A DNA stretch of 64,000 bases from an uncultured Clostridia bacterium (GTDB lineage Bacteria; Bacillota; Clostridia; Peptostreptococcales; Anaerovoracaceae), in contig CALCEY010000001.1 of the NCBI GenBank assembly GCA_937900415.1, positions 1 through 64,000 on the forward strand, given 5' to 3'. Shown here in pieces: positions 7,401 to 15,583 of the stretch. A program made the translations under genes and the position numbers. The stretch's first letter is position 1. Every line of letters starts with the position of its first letter. A model generated the notes under the pieces. That model saw only the letters and a list, made by a program, of their open reading frames with translations, was not told where the DNA came from and did not search any database.

Positions 7401-8696
7401 TTAATCGCAGATATAGTCCTTGTGACCAAGCATTAGATGAAGGATTTCTTTATCGGTGCTCTTCATGCCGTATTTGCCTATTTTACCCATGTTGTCGATG
7501 GTTTCTTCAATGTCTTCTTCCACGAAGCCCTCGCCTGAGCGGAAACAGAGATTGTCCTTGGCCATATCATATCCGAGGAAAGCTGCTTCAAGGGAGGAGG
7601 CTATTTTAGCGGCACAGGAGGCTTTTGCACCGTCGCATACTATACCGCCGACATTTCCGAGGGTATTGGAGATAGTGTGACAGATCTGACGATAATCAGC
7701 TCCCTCCAGATACGCGATAGCTGCTGCGCTGCCGCATGAAGCGCTGACTGCGCCACAGAAAGCAGAAAGCTTACCGATGTGATGCTTTATGTGTATTGAA
7801 ATGAGGTTGCTTATAGAAAGTGCTTTGTAGAGCATAGCCTTGCCTATACCTGTTTCCTTGGCATATTCTACTACCGGAACGGTAACGGTTATCCCCTGAT
7901 TGCCGCTTCCGGAGTTTATGACCACAGGCATTGTGCAGCCGTTCATTCTGGCGTCGGAACCTGCTGCGGCCTTTGCCACGGCGCGCGTTCTCAGCGAACG
8001 GTCTCCGCGTTTTAACAGCGTTTGGCCCACTTTTGCACCGTAATCGTGGCAGAGTCCCTCTTCTGCGATGGCAGTGTTAGCCTCTATTTGAGGTGAAAAT
8101 ATGTTTTCTCCGTCGGCTTCCGTAATCATGTCGGCAAAGTTTAAAATTTCTTTTACAGAGAGTTCGTCCTTGAGATCCTCAGCTTTTGTCAGTGAGCTTT
8201 CCGAATCGTCTGATGACAGAACCTTTCCGTCGAGAATTTTTGACGTTATATTTGTATGGCTGTCCTTGATAGTTATTTGAGCCTCATGTTCTTTTGTCTT
8301 TGCAGAAACTTTTATGTACAGGTTGGGAGTGTCTTCTTGAAGATGACACAGGCAAAAGTTTTCTTTAAGCAGACGCTTTGCTTTTTCAATATCCTGGCTG
8401 TTGACGCTGCTTAAGACTTCAAGACTGCAATCTCCTGCTCTTCCGGCTGCAAGAACGCCTAAAGTGGCGGCGGCTTCAATTCCTCGCATACCTCCGGAAT
8501 TGGGAACTATAACGCCTTTTACATTTTTTACGATGTTTCCGCTGCACCAAAGCTCTAAAGAGTCTGGCATTTCTCCTAAAAGTATTCCGGCTTGAGCGGC
8601 GGCATATGCTATAGCGCCGGGTTCAGTACAGCCAAGAGCCGGTAGCAGCTCTGATTCAAGTATTTTTTTATAACTTTCATAAAGCCTTTTATCCAT
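7401..8696 (-). CDS. cyuA: L-cysteine desulfidase (CyuA / UPF0597 family)
   Basis: An oxygen-sensitive Fe-S enzyme that converts L-cysteine to pyruvate, ammonia and sulfide. The 431-residue product has the family start ELLPALGCTEPGAIAYAAA, a central SGSGNQGITVTVPV block, and late cysteine-containing motifs FCGAVSASCGSAAAIAYL and GGIVCDGAKASCAAKIA, which belong to the serine-dehydratase alpha-chain fold that holds the cluster. The ATG has GGAGG 8 nt upstream on the minus strand. A GntR regulator is transcribed divergently 152 bp away and may control it. A role in cysteine catabolism or detoxification is well supported for the family; relaxed substrate use cannot be excluded. Confidence 0.9.
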   Translation of the reverse strand: MDKRLYESYKKILESELLPALGCTEPGAIAYAAAQAGILLGEMPDSLELWCSGNIVKNVKGVIVPNSGGMRGIEAAATLGVLAAGRAGDCSLEVLSSVNSQDIEKAKRLLKENFCLCHLQEDTPNLYIKVSAKTKEHEAQITIKDSHTNITSKILDGKVLSSDDSESSLTKAEDLKDELSVKEILNFADMITEADGENIFSPQIEANTAIAEEGLCHDYGAKVGQTLLKRGDRSLRTRAVAKAAAGSDARMNGCTMPVVINSGSGNQGITVTVPVVEYAKETGIGKAMLYKALSISNLISIHIKHHIGKLSAFCGAVSASCGSAAAIAYLEGADYRQICHTISNTLGNVGGIVCDGAKASCAAKIASSLEAAFLGYDMAKDNLCFRSGEGFVEEDIEETIDNMGKIGKYGMKSTDKEILHLMLGHKDYICD

Positions 8697-8786
8697 AAAT
8701 AAACCTCCGAATTTAAAAGGAAATGAGTTTTGATTATATTACTAATAATATCAGAAATAATATTTAAGGTCAAGAGGCAGTTTGTA

Positions 8787-8815
8787 TTTACTTTTTTGTA
8801 AAAAAATGATATATT
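8787..8815 (+). promoter_or_regulatory. Candidate promoter of the GntR gene with overlapping dyad
   Basis: TTTACT (8787-8792), 17 bases, TATATT (8810-8815). The -35 element lies inside an inverted repeat TTTAC-T6-GTAAA (8787-8802), a plausible regulator binding site in the cyuA-gntR divergent region. Confidence 0.4.
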
Positions 8816-8848
8816 TTAATAATAAAAGCAGAGAACGGTGAGTGGATT

Positions 8849-9478
8849 ATGAAAAAGGAAAATCTTAAGAAAAAAGTCTATGAAGATGTATTGCGAGCAA
8901 TAGTGGAAGGGGAGTATTCCGCTGAAGACATTATCAGCGAAGCGATGCTGATAGAAAAATATAATGTGAGCAAATCTCCTGTAAGGGAGGCTCTCGTGCA
9001 GCTTTGCAGTGAGAATGTGCTTAAAAGCATACCGAGATGCGGATATATGGTTGTGAAATTGACAAGCGGCGATATAGAGAATATTCTTAATTACAGGATG
9101 GCCTTTGAATCAGGTATGCTCAGACAGATTATAGACGGCATTTCAGAGAAACAGATTGCCGAGCTGGAGGAAATAGACGCTCTCTGCACAGGTGAAGAAG
9201 CTGTCAGGGATTTTTGGGTTCATTGGCAGTATAATAAAAAGTTTCATCTTAAACTAATGTCCTTTACGCATAATGAGTTCGCATATAAATCTCTTGAGCT
9301 GGCTCTTACCACGCTTACGAGAGCTTATGCTCAATTTTATTGGAATCAGTGGAAAGAAATGCCTTATCCATACGATACTAAATATCATAAGGACATAATA
9401 GAGGCCATAAGAAGAAGAGACGCTGATAAAGCGGCTATGTATTTAAGCGCTGATTTGCAGGATTTTGCGAGAAAGTAA
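8849..9478 (+). CDS. GntR-family transcriptional regulator (FadR/FCD subfamily)
   Basis: A 209-residue DNA-binding regulator. Residues 1-70 form the winged helix-turn-helix with the hallmark EAMLIEKYNVSKSPVREALVQL... followed by GYMVVKL; residues 75-205 form the helical FCD ligand-binding domain, including FHLKLMSFTHN and a C-terminal HKDIIEAIRRRDADKA segment that carries the usual metal/ligand His residues. It is divergent from cyuA, with which it shares a 152-bp control region, so regulation of cysteine degradation is the simplest guess. The ATG has GGTGAG upstream; a strong terminator follows. Confidence 0.88.
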   Translation: MKKENLKKKVYEDVLRAIVEGEYSAEDIISEAMLIEKYNVSKSPVREALVQLCSENVLKSIPRCGYMVVKLTSGDIENILNYRMAFESGMLRQIIDGISEKQIAELEEIDALCTGEEAVRDFWVHWQYNKKFHLKLMSFTHNEFAYKSLELALTTLTRAYAQFYWNQWKEMPYPYDTKYHKDIIEAIRRRDADKAAMYLSADLQDFARK

Positions 9479-9560
9479 CGAGACTGAACACGACTTCAAA
9501 TATATGAGGTCATATTGAAATTTCATAGGTGAAGAATATTAGAAGAGATGAATCTCAATC

Positions 9561-9613
9561 CGGCTTCCAAAAGTTAGAACAAAAAATCTAACGATTGGAG
9601 GCCGTTTTTTTGG
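9561..9613. terminator. Terminator between gntR and convergent pucR genes
   Basis: CGGCTTCCAA and TTGGAGGCCG pair (one wobble) with a second inner stem AAGTTAGA / TCTAAC, followed by seven T residues on the plus strand. Confidence 0.8.
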
Positions 9614-9632
9614 AAACTTTTATAACGTGACT

Positions 9633-10781
9633 TTATGAAAAAATGCTTTTTAACAAGTCGTCGTTTAATATATGCTCTGAATAGACCGCCAGTTTGACGC
9701 CTGTATAAAAATCGTTGGCATTGTGCAAGTTGAGGGAATCATGAAGCTTATTGAGACGATACCTTACAGTTGTTTCCGATATATACATATTTTTGGATAC
9801 ATATGTAAAGTCACCTCCCGATAGAATCCATAGCTTTGTTAAATTGTGAAGATCAAGCTTGTTGTCTTTATCACATTTATTTATGGCTGATTCAAATACG
9901 GATCGGTAATGCTTAAGGAGAGGTCTGTTTTCAGGGATGGTCAGAAAAGCATACATACCTAAAGAGTCATATTTTATCATGTTTTTTTTAATGAGAGAAC
10001 CGTATGAGGCTGCATACAATGCTTCAAGTATGGCCTGGCGTAGTTCGCTTTTACGGAGGTGAATATCTCCAAAGCCTGAATTGTTTTCCGGAGCGAAACG
10101 GCGAAGCAATTTTATAATCCGGGTTTGTTTTTCGGCAAGTTCATATTTTGACGAGCCCGAGAGAATATAGATATAGCCTCCGTATACAGGCAGAATCGGA
10201 TCGTCGGCGTTTATTCTGAAAGAATTTATAGAGGCGGAATCGTTTAAACGGAAAAAAATTATTTGAAGATATTCGTCCATGCTTGGGTGTATGTCTTTTA
10301 ACGTGTTAAGTACGTCTTCTTCGCAGGGATTATCTTTTAGAATTCTGATTATGCTGGCTGAATGAAGTGTTGAAAGCTTATCTTTTATTATCAAATCAGT
10401 CACATTATATATCAGCTCGGTTAGACCGTAATTATCATCCAAAAGTATAACCGGAATTCCGAATTTGTCAGCAGCTTCAATTATGTTCTTTTCAAGCAGA
10501 GGCATCGCTTCATTGTATGTCATAAGTCCGCTTGCTCCGGTACGCTGCATAAACAGAAGCTCTTCATAAAGTTTATTGCTGTTTCCCTGATAGGCATAGC
10601 ATTTTGAAACGTATATATCTCCGGGGAGGGCAACGCGGTTACAGTAATCAGGATGGTCGGTATAGGGTTTTTCTATAGTGGCTATGCGGCATACTTTTCT
10701 GTTTATACCGCGGCTTCCCGCAAGTATAAAAGCGGTATCCATCTTAGCCGTATGAAGAATGTCGTTTACTGTTACGGTCAT
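9633..10781 (-). CDS. PucR-family transcriptional regulator
   Basis: A 382-residue regulator of the PucR type, which controls purine, amino-acid or polyamine catabolism in Gram-positive bacteria. Residues 1-120 are the PucR domain (VNDILHTA, then the GDIYVSKCYAYQGN segment); residues near 310-375 are the C-terminal helix-turn-helix of the PucR/CdaR type (KNMYISETTVRYRLNKLHDSL). The middle is a GGDEF-like degenerate domain. ATG 10781 is chosen because AAAGGAAGA lies 6 nt before it; an ATG ten codons upstream has no site. It is divergent from the creatininase operon and the likely regulator of it. Its leader holds unusual repeats (see 10802-10966). Confidence 0.85.
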   Translation of the reverse strand: MTVTVNDILHTAKMDTAFILAGSRGINRKVCRIATIEKPYTDHPDYCNRVALPGDIYVSKCYAYQGNSNKLYEELLFMQRTGASGLMTYNEAMPLLEKNIIEAADKFGIPVILLDDNYGLTELIYNVTDLIIKDKLSTLHSASIIRILKDNPCEEDVLNTLKDIHPSMDEYLQIIFFRLNDSASINSFRINADDPILPVYGGYIYILSGSSKYELAEKQTRIIKLLRRFAPENNSGFGDIHLRKSELRQAILEALYAASYGSLIKKNMIKYDSLGMYAFLTIPENRPLLKHYRSVFESAINKCDKDNKLDLHNLTKLWILSGGDFTYVSKNMYISETTVRYRLNKLHDSLNLHNANDFYTGVKLAVYSEHILNDDLLKSIFS

Positions 10782-10801
10782 GTATGCTCTTCCTTTCTGA
10801 T

Positions 10802-10828
10802 GAGAATACAAAGAGTAAATGTATTCTC
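10802..10828 (-). promoter_or_regulatory. Perfect inverted repeat in the pucR leader
   Basis: GAGAATACA, nine bases, TGTATTCTC. The 9-bp arms match perfectly. It sits 21 nt upstream of the pucR start codon and downstream of the inferred promoter, so it could be an autoregulatory operator or an mRNA hairpin next to the ribosome site. Confidence 0.6.
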
Positions 10829-10852
10829 CTGTTGATATTTCAGTTGCTTTCG

Positions 10853-10879
10853 GTCAGCTAAGTCAGTTAAGTCAGTTAA
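10853..10879. repeat. Three tandem 9-bp units
   Basis: GTCAGCTAA, GTCAGTTAA, GTCAGTTAA in direct succession within the transcribed leader of pucR. Confidence 0.85.
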
Positions 10880-10936
10880 GCGGCGTTTTGGCGCCGGCTT
10901 CCGTGCGGCAAAGCCGAACAACTTTAGTTTGGGGTA

Positions 10937-10966
10937 ATTATACCATATAAGTGATAAAGATGTCAT
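10937..10966 (-). promoter_or_regulatory. Promoter of the pucR gene
   Basis: On the minus strand ATGACA (10966-10961), 18 bases, TATAAT (10942-10937), with TGG immediately before the -10 (extended -10). A start near 10930 gives a leader of about 150 nt before the ATG. Confidence 0.7.
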
Positions 10967-11281
10967 ACAAAAAATCTGTAAAATAATATACTTTTTTGAA
11001 TATTTATAAATTTTAGAAAAATTCATCTTTAATATTGAAAAAATTTTACTTACATTTGTGCTATACTTTAAATATTAAGTTTTCAAAGCGTAACATGAAA
11101 GATGGAGGTGCAGCGCGGGCAGTGGGATATCATGTGAAAAAGTCTGTAAATCAATATATGCTTTTGAATATTTATAAATTTTAGAAAAATTTGTCTTTAA
11201 TATTGAAAAAATTTTATTTTCATTTGTGCTACACTTTGGATAGCAAATCTGCACGGCGTAATATAAAGGGTGAATGTGCAG
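10960..11281 (+). repeat. Imperfect direct duplication of a ~155-bp promoter segment
   Basis: Copy A (10960-11113) and copy B (11127-11281) align over their full length. The best-conserved core contains TGAATATTTATAAATTTTAG, TCTTTAATATTGAAAAAATT and CATTTGTGCTA. Both end in an extended -10 element: TGC-TATACT in A (11062-11067) and TGC-TACACT in B (11230-11235). The duplication therefore gives the creatininase operon two tandem promoters or operators. The rest of 10782-11388 holds no gene. Confidence 0.85.
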
Positions 11282-11388
11282 TTTAAAGAAGAAAACCAGA
11301 ATTATCGGAAAAGAAAAATTTAAATTTATAAAAGGCAGAAAGGAGGAAGCCGGCGCGACTGACAGATAATAAGCCGGCAGAAGATTTT

Positions 11389-12147
11389 ATGAGAACAAGA
11401 AAGATGTGGGAGCTGACATGGCCCGAAGTAAAGGAAGCCGCAGAAAACGGAAAGGGTATAATGCTCCCTATAGGTGCGGTTGAGCAGCACGGATATCATC
11501 TCCCTCTGATTACCGATACGATAATACCTGTAAGATTATGCCTTGATATAGCAGAAAAAACCGATATGATAGTAGCGCCGCCTATATCGTACGGAACATA
11601 TTCAAGACCGCAGAGCGGAGGAGGGCAAGGCTTTGTCGGAACGACGTCGGTAAGCGGAATAACGTTGACATATCAGATAGAAGATGTACTGCGTGAATTT
11701 ATCAGACACGGATTTAAAAAAATAGTGCTTTTTAACTGGCATATGGAAAATTCAAACTTCATATACGAAGCGGCTTTCAGAGCTTCTGAAAGAGGAACAC
11801 TCAGTGATGTTAAATTTATAATTATGGAAACTCCATTTGACAGCTTTGACGATGAAACCATGGATTTCCTTTATCCGGGAGGCTTTCCCGGCTGGGGAGT
11901 TGAACACGCCGCAATGTTTGAAACTTCAATAATGCTTTATATAGCTCCTGAACTGGTGCTTATGGAAAGAGGAAAAGACAGCGAGATAGAGGATAAAACG
12001 TTTTATGATGTACTTCCTATACAAAGCTGCAATACTACCGAGAGCGGAAGCCTTTGGAAGGTATCAGAATCAACTCGTGAAAAGGGCGAAAGGATATGGA
12101 AAGAATTGCTGAAAACGTTGGTTGACGTTATAAAAAAGGAGGAATAA
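11389..12147 (+). CDS. Creatininase-family amidohydrolase
   Basis: A 252-residue metal-dependent hydrolase of the creatininase fold, which opens cyclic or linear amides. Metal ligands are visible in GAVEQHGYHLPLITDT (Glu, His, Asp) and NWHMENSNF (His, Glu), the latter replacing the commoner NGHGGN; GVEHAAMFETS supplies the last Glu. The first of a three-gene operon with a microprotein and a symporter, it probably acts on the imported compound; creatinine itself is only one possibility. The start is uncertain: ATG 11389 has a weak site, whereas AAAGGAGG (11338-11346) precedes an in-frame CTG at 11359, and a GCCGGC/GCCGGC hairpin (11349-11378) lies between that site and the ATG and could bring them together. 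Confidence 0.85.
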   Translation: MRTRKMWELTWPEVKEAAENGKGIMLPIGAVEQHGYHLPLITDTIIPVRLCLDIAEKTDMIVAPPISYGTYSRPQSGGGQGFVGTTSVSGITLTYQIEDVLREFIRHGFKKIVLFNWHMENSNFIYEAAFRASERGTLSDVKFIIMETPFDSFDDETMDFLYPGGFPGWGVEHAAMFETSIMLYIAPELVLMERGKDSEIEDKTFYDVLPIQSCNTTESGSLWKVSESTREKGERIWKELLKTLVDVIKKEE

Positions 12148-12149
12148 GT

Positions 12150-12236
12150 ATGCCTACTGTAATCAAGGTTTTGGTTTTCTCCTCTCCGCTGTGGATAGGA
12201 GCATTGATAGCTTTTATAAATTTTATCAGAAAGTAG
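12150..12236 (+). CDS. 28-residue single-span membrane microprotein
   Basis: The frame ATG 12150 to TAG 12236 encodes a 28-residue peptide with a hydrophobic span VLVFSSPLWIGALIAFINF and a basic end IRK. Its ribosome site AAAGGAGGA is stronger than that of the gene before it, and the stop codon is immediately followed by the AGGAGG of the symporter gene, so the two are probably translationally coupled. Size, position and composition suggest a small accessory subunit of the symporter. I do not recognise a named family. It is short enough to be missed by most gene callers. Confidence 0.65.
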   Translation: MPTVIKVLVFSSPLWIGALIAFINFIRK

Positions 12237-12246
12237 GAGGTTAAAT

Positions 12247-13704
12247 ATGGCTGTAAGAATAATCGTACTGATACTGTATTTTGCAGTGCTGCTGGCCATA
12301 GGAGTCTATACCTCCAGAATGGCTAAATCATATTCGGAATATAATCTGGCGGCAAGAAGCAATAATAAATGGATTGCCGGCATTTCAACTCAATCGTCGT
12401 CGACAAGCGGGTGGATGCTTCTGGCCATGCCGGGACTTGCTTTTACATACGGCTTCGGCGTTATATGGACCTTGATAGGTTGGATGGGAGGTTCTTTGTT
12501 CAACTGGCTGGTACTTGCAAAACGTCTAAGAGTAGCGACAGAGGTTTATGACTCTGTTTCAATCGTTGAATATTTTGAAAAACGAACAGGCGATAAACGG
12601 GGAATAGTGGGACTCGTTTCCGGAATTTCTATCATAATTCTGATGGTAATAAATTCATCCGGAGAATTGGTGGGCTGCGGCAAGCTGATACAGCAGGCCT
12701 TCGGACTTGATATAAACACAGCAGTTACAATAGGTCTGGTTATAGTGGTAATATATACGTTTCTCGGCGGATATATGGCTGTAAGTTGGAGTAATTTATT
12801 ACAGGGAAGCCTGATGTTCATAGCCCTTTTACTTGTTCCTGTATACGCTGTTATAAATTACGGAGGCTTTCACAATGTGGCTGCCGGAGCGATAGAATAC
12901 AATCCTGAGATGTTTTCATTCCTTTCAGATGAGATGACGATTCAGGAAAAAATAGTCTTTGTGTCGGGAGGCGTTGGAATAGGCTTTATGTACCCGGGAA
13001 TGGTTCATGCTTTGACCGGCCTCATGGCCATAAAGAATCCAAAAGAGATAAAGGACTCGGCTCTCATAGCAACTATCTGGGGCTGCGCAGCTCTCGGCGG
13101 AGCGTCGATGATAGGAATCGCCGGAAGAGCTATAATGCCTGACATTTCAGACCCTGAGCAAATATTTCTTGAACTTTCGGAAAAATACTTTAACAACGCA
13201 TTGTTTGCCATAATGGCGGCGGCTGTAATGGCTGCGATATTATCATCGGTCTGCGCTTATCTGATAGTTGCAACGGCTTCCCTCGGAAGCAGCGTTATAA
13301 AGCGTTTTGCTCATATTGAAGACGAACGTAGAGTTGTGAGGATAGAAAAGCTGGCGATGATAATAATAGCTGTTTTAGCATATTATCTGGCTTTTAACGG
13401 AGGCAGCGTTCATACCATAGCAATGTTTGCAGCGTCAGGACTTGGAGCTTCCTTCGGACCTGTAGTTATAGCGGGACTTTACGGAAACCGCATAAATTGG
13501 CAGGGGGCTGTCGCGAGTATATTCGTAGGTATGCTGGTTGTAATAATCTGGTTTTATTCAGGACTTTCATCATATCTTTTCGAAGTATTTCCGGGATGGA
13601 TTGCAAGCACTGTAACGCTTTTTGCCGTAAGCAAGCTTACAGGAGGCCCTGACGAGGCTATAACTCAGGAATACAAGAAATATCTTAAGGCAATAAAAGA
13701 ATAG
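12247..13704 (+). CDS. Sodium/solute symporter (SSS family)
   Basis: A 485-residue secondary transporter of the SSS family (PutP, PanF and relatives), with about 13 hydrophobic segments. Family features include ARSNNKWIAGISTQSSSTSGW in the first 60 residues, the helix-2 region LIGWMGGSLFNW, YTFLGGYMAVSWSNLLQG (the characteristic GGxxAVxxTD-like block) and FAIMAAAVMAAILSSVCAYLIVA (Na+-site Ser residues). AGGAGG lies 6 nt before the ATG and overlaps the microprotein stop. The substrate is unknown; position after a creatininase-family enzyme suggests an amide-containing nitrogen compound. A strong terminator closes the operon. Confidence 0.9.
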   Translation: MAVRIIVLILYFAVLLAIGVYTSRMAKSYSEYNLAARSNNKWIAGISTQSSSTSGWMLLAMPGLAFTYGFGVIWTLIGWMGGSLFNWLVLAKRLRVATEVYDSVSIVEYFEKRTGDKRGIVGLVSGISIIILMVINSSGELVGCGKLIQQAFGLDINTAVTIGLVIVVIYTFLGGYMAVSWSNLLQGSLMFIALLLVPVYAVINYGGFHNVAAGAIEYNPEMFSFLSDEMTIQEKIVFVSGGVGIGFMYPGMVHALTGLMAIKNPKEIKDSALIATIWGCAALGGASMIGIAGRAIMPDISDPEQIFLELSEKYFNNALFAIMAAAVMAAILSSVCAYLIVATASLGSSVIKRFAHIEDERRVVRIEKLAMIIIAVLAYYLAFNGGSVHTIAMFAASGLGASFGPVVIAGLYGNRINWQGAVASIFVGMLVVIIWFYSGLSSYLFEVFPGWIASTVTLFAVSKLTGGPDEAITQEYKKYLKAIKE

Positions 13705-13725
13705 AATTTCCGTTGCTTGAGGGAT

Positions 13726-13767
13726 AAGAGACCGAAAAAACAAAGCGTTTTTTCGGTCTCTTTTTTG
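13726..13767 (+). terminator. Terminator after the symporter gene
   Basis: AAGAGACCGAAAAAA, loop CAAAGC, a matching TTTTTTCGGTCTCTT arm and further T residues: a long perfect stem that insulates the next operon. Confidence 0.95.
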
Positions 13768-13871
13768 AATTTGAATAATTCTTTGAGAGCTTACGCCGTT
13801 TCTTTGCTGGAAAACATGTCTGAATCAAAGCTGTATGTTTTAAACGGCGGAGCCAAGTGCCGGGCGTACGT

Positions 13872-13915
13872 GGCGAAATTTCGTCATTGTCTGTCATGCG
13901 GCGAATTTTCATCAT
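13872..13915 (+). promoter_or_regulatory. Candidate enhancer (UAS) repeats for the sigma-54 activator
   Basis: Two direct repeats, GGCGAAATTTCGTCAT (13872-13887) and GGCGAATTTTCATCAT (13900-13915), differ at two positions. The first contains the perfect 10-bp palindrome CGAAATTTCG; the second is an imperfect version. They lie 106-149 bases upstream of the -24 element, the usual place for activator binding. The rest of 13768-14020 shows no convincing gene. Confidence 0.6.
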
Positions 13916-14020
13916 GTAAAATGAGAAAAAAACAGACAAAAACCGCAGGACAGAAAAATATAAATAAAAAGAACGTTGACATTCAGCCATTTGCAGGTTG
14001 GAAGCTGATGGAGTTGTATA

Positions 14021-14036
14021 TTGGCATAAATATTGC
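14021..14036 (+). promoter_or_regulatory. Sigma-54 (-24/-12) promoter of the lyase-panB-activator-dehydrogenase operon
   Basis: TTGGCAT, five bases, TTGC, with GG (14023-14024) and GC (14035-14036) ten bases apart. It is 59 nt upstream of the ATG at 14096. The operon it heads encodes a sigma-54-dependent activator as its third gene. Confidence 0.8.
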
Positions 14037-14095
14037 TTTTAATAAGAGATATAAACCGATGAAGCATAAAACTGAGGAAACTGAAAGGAGACGTT

Positions 14096-15547
14096 ATGGC
14101 GACAGCAGAGCAAATACAAAAACAGGCGGATACAGGACAGGCGGAGGCATTTTACCCTTCCATATTTAATGATGTTTTGGCTCCCGCCACACAGGGACCC
14201 TCGAGTTCCAATACTGTAGGAGTTTACCGCATAACATCAATAGCGAGGGCTATTTTGGATGGGGAGCCCGTTTCACTTAAAGTTGAAATGAGTACCAAGG
14301 GCGGCTTTTACGATACTTTCTTCGGAATGGACAGCGACAAGGCTTGCCTTGCAGGAATTTTAGGCGAAGATTTGATAAAATCCGATCTTGGAAAAATATA
14401 TGAGGTGGCTGAAAAAAAAGGCCTTGAATACGAATTTTTTTTCACCGACAGGATTGAAAAGATACCTACGGAAATGGGAGAATTTACTGTAAAATCCGAA
14501 AAAGAAACCATCGTTCTTACAGGAATTACGATGGGAGGCGGTGAAATCCTGATAAGAGACATAAACGGCCGGCCGTGCGAGATAAAGGGAATGCACGAAG
14601 AGGAGATAATGATAGAAGGCTCTGATAAACCGAGAACAGTTCCGTCAGTTTATCCTCTTAAAACCGTAAAAGGCGCAGTTCCTCCCTTTACAGACAGCGT
14701 TGGAATGATAAAATATGCGAAAAGCAGCAGAAAACCACTGTGGCAGGTTGCCCTTGACTATGAGTGCAGTCTTACAGGGCTTACCCCTGAGGAGGTATGG
14801 AAGGTGGCAGAAGAAACTCTCGACATTTCATATGCTTCCATAGAGGAGGGACATAAAGACGGAGTGAAATTTGACGGAATTACCATAGCAAAGACTCCTG
14901 AAATCAGAGAAAAGATGAAAAGCACCAGGCTTATTCCTACGGGAGCCGCAGACGACGGAGCGCTTGACGCACTGGCGATAATGGAATACAGCAATTCTCA
15001 CGGCGTAATAATATGTATGCCGACAGGAGGAGCTTCCGGAATAATTCCTGCGGCCATAAAAAATACGGCGAAAACTCTCGGGAAAACAAAAGAAGACGAG
15101 GTTAAAGCACTGCTGGTAGCAGGATTGATAGGAGTATTCTATTTCCCTACTCACTATCACGGAGCCCTCGGCTGCCAGGCAGAAGTAGGCATAGCGGCTT
15201 CAATGGCGGCTGCAGGACTGGTTTCTTTCCTTACAGATGACCCTGAAACTGCGGAAAGAGGGGCGGTGCTTGCAATGCAGTATATAATCGGACAGGTATG
15301 CGACCCTGTGGCAGGTTACCCTCAGATACCATGCTTCATAAGAAACGTGGCTTCTGTTCCGGTAGCCATGATCTGCGCCAATTATGCTGTTTTGGGATTG
15401 GATACAGCTGTAAATCTTGACGGAATGGTTCAGGCGGTTCTGAGAGTAGGGGAAAAACTCAGAGCAGGCAGAATCAATGATTTGGGAACATGCATGAACG
15501 AATATACGGCTAATCCGTGTAGCGCCTGCGGAAGATGCGGCGAGTAA
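14096..15547 (+). CDS. Serine-dehydratase-like Fe-S lyase (fused beta-alpha, atypical motif)
   Basis: A 483-residue member of the Fe-S L-serine ammonia-lyase family, with the beta domain first and the alpha domain after it. The alpha part has PTGGASGIIPAA, FFPTHYHGALGCQAEVGIAAS-like text (GALGCQAEVG), GQVCDPVAGYPQIPC and a C-terminal CSACGRCGE tail; conserved cysteines should ligate a [4Fe-4S] cluster. In bacterial serine dehydratases the N-terminal motif is GPSSSHTxGP; here it reads GPSSSNTVGV, so the His and last Pro are replaced. It may use another beta-hydroxy or beta-substituted amino acid. The start has GAAAGGAGA upstream, and panB follows after 36 nt. Confidence 0.8.
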   Translation: MATAEQIQKQADTGQAEAFYPSIFNDVLAPATQGPSSSNTVGVYRITSIARAILDGEPVSLKVEMSTKGGFYDTFFGMDSDKACLAGILGEDLIKSDLGKIYEVAEKKGLEYEFFFTDRIEKIPTEMGEFTVKSEKETIVLTGITMGGGEILIRDINGRPCEIKGMHEEEIMIEGSDKPRTVPSVYPLKTVKGAVPPFTDSVGMIKYAKSSRKPLWQVALDYECSLTGLTPEEVWKVAEETLDISYASIEEGHKDGVKFDGITIAKTPEIREKMKSTRLIPTGAADDGALDALAIMEYSNSHGVIICMPTGGASGIIPAAIKNTAKTLGKTKEDEVKALLVAGLIGVFYFPTHYHGALGCQAEVGIAASMAAAGLVSFLTDDPETAERGAVLAMQYIIGQVCDPVAGYPQIPCFIRNVASVPVAMICANYAVLGLDTAVNLDGMVQAVLRVGEKLRAGRINDLGTCMNEYTANPCSACGRCGE

Positions 15548-15583
15548 AGACAATAATTTTTCAAAGGAAAGGAAGACATAATA

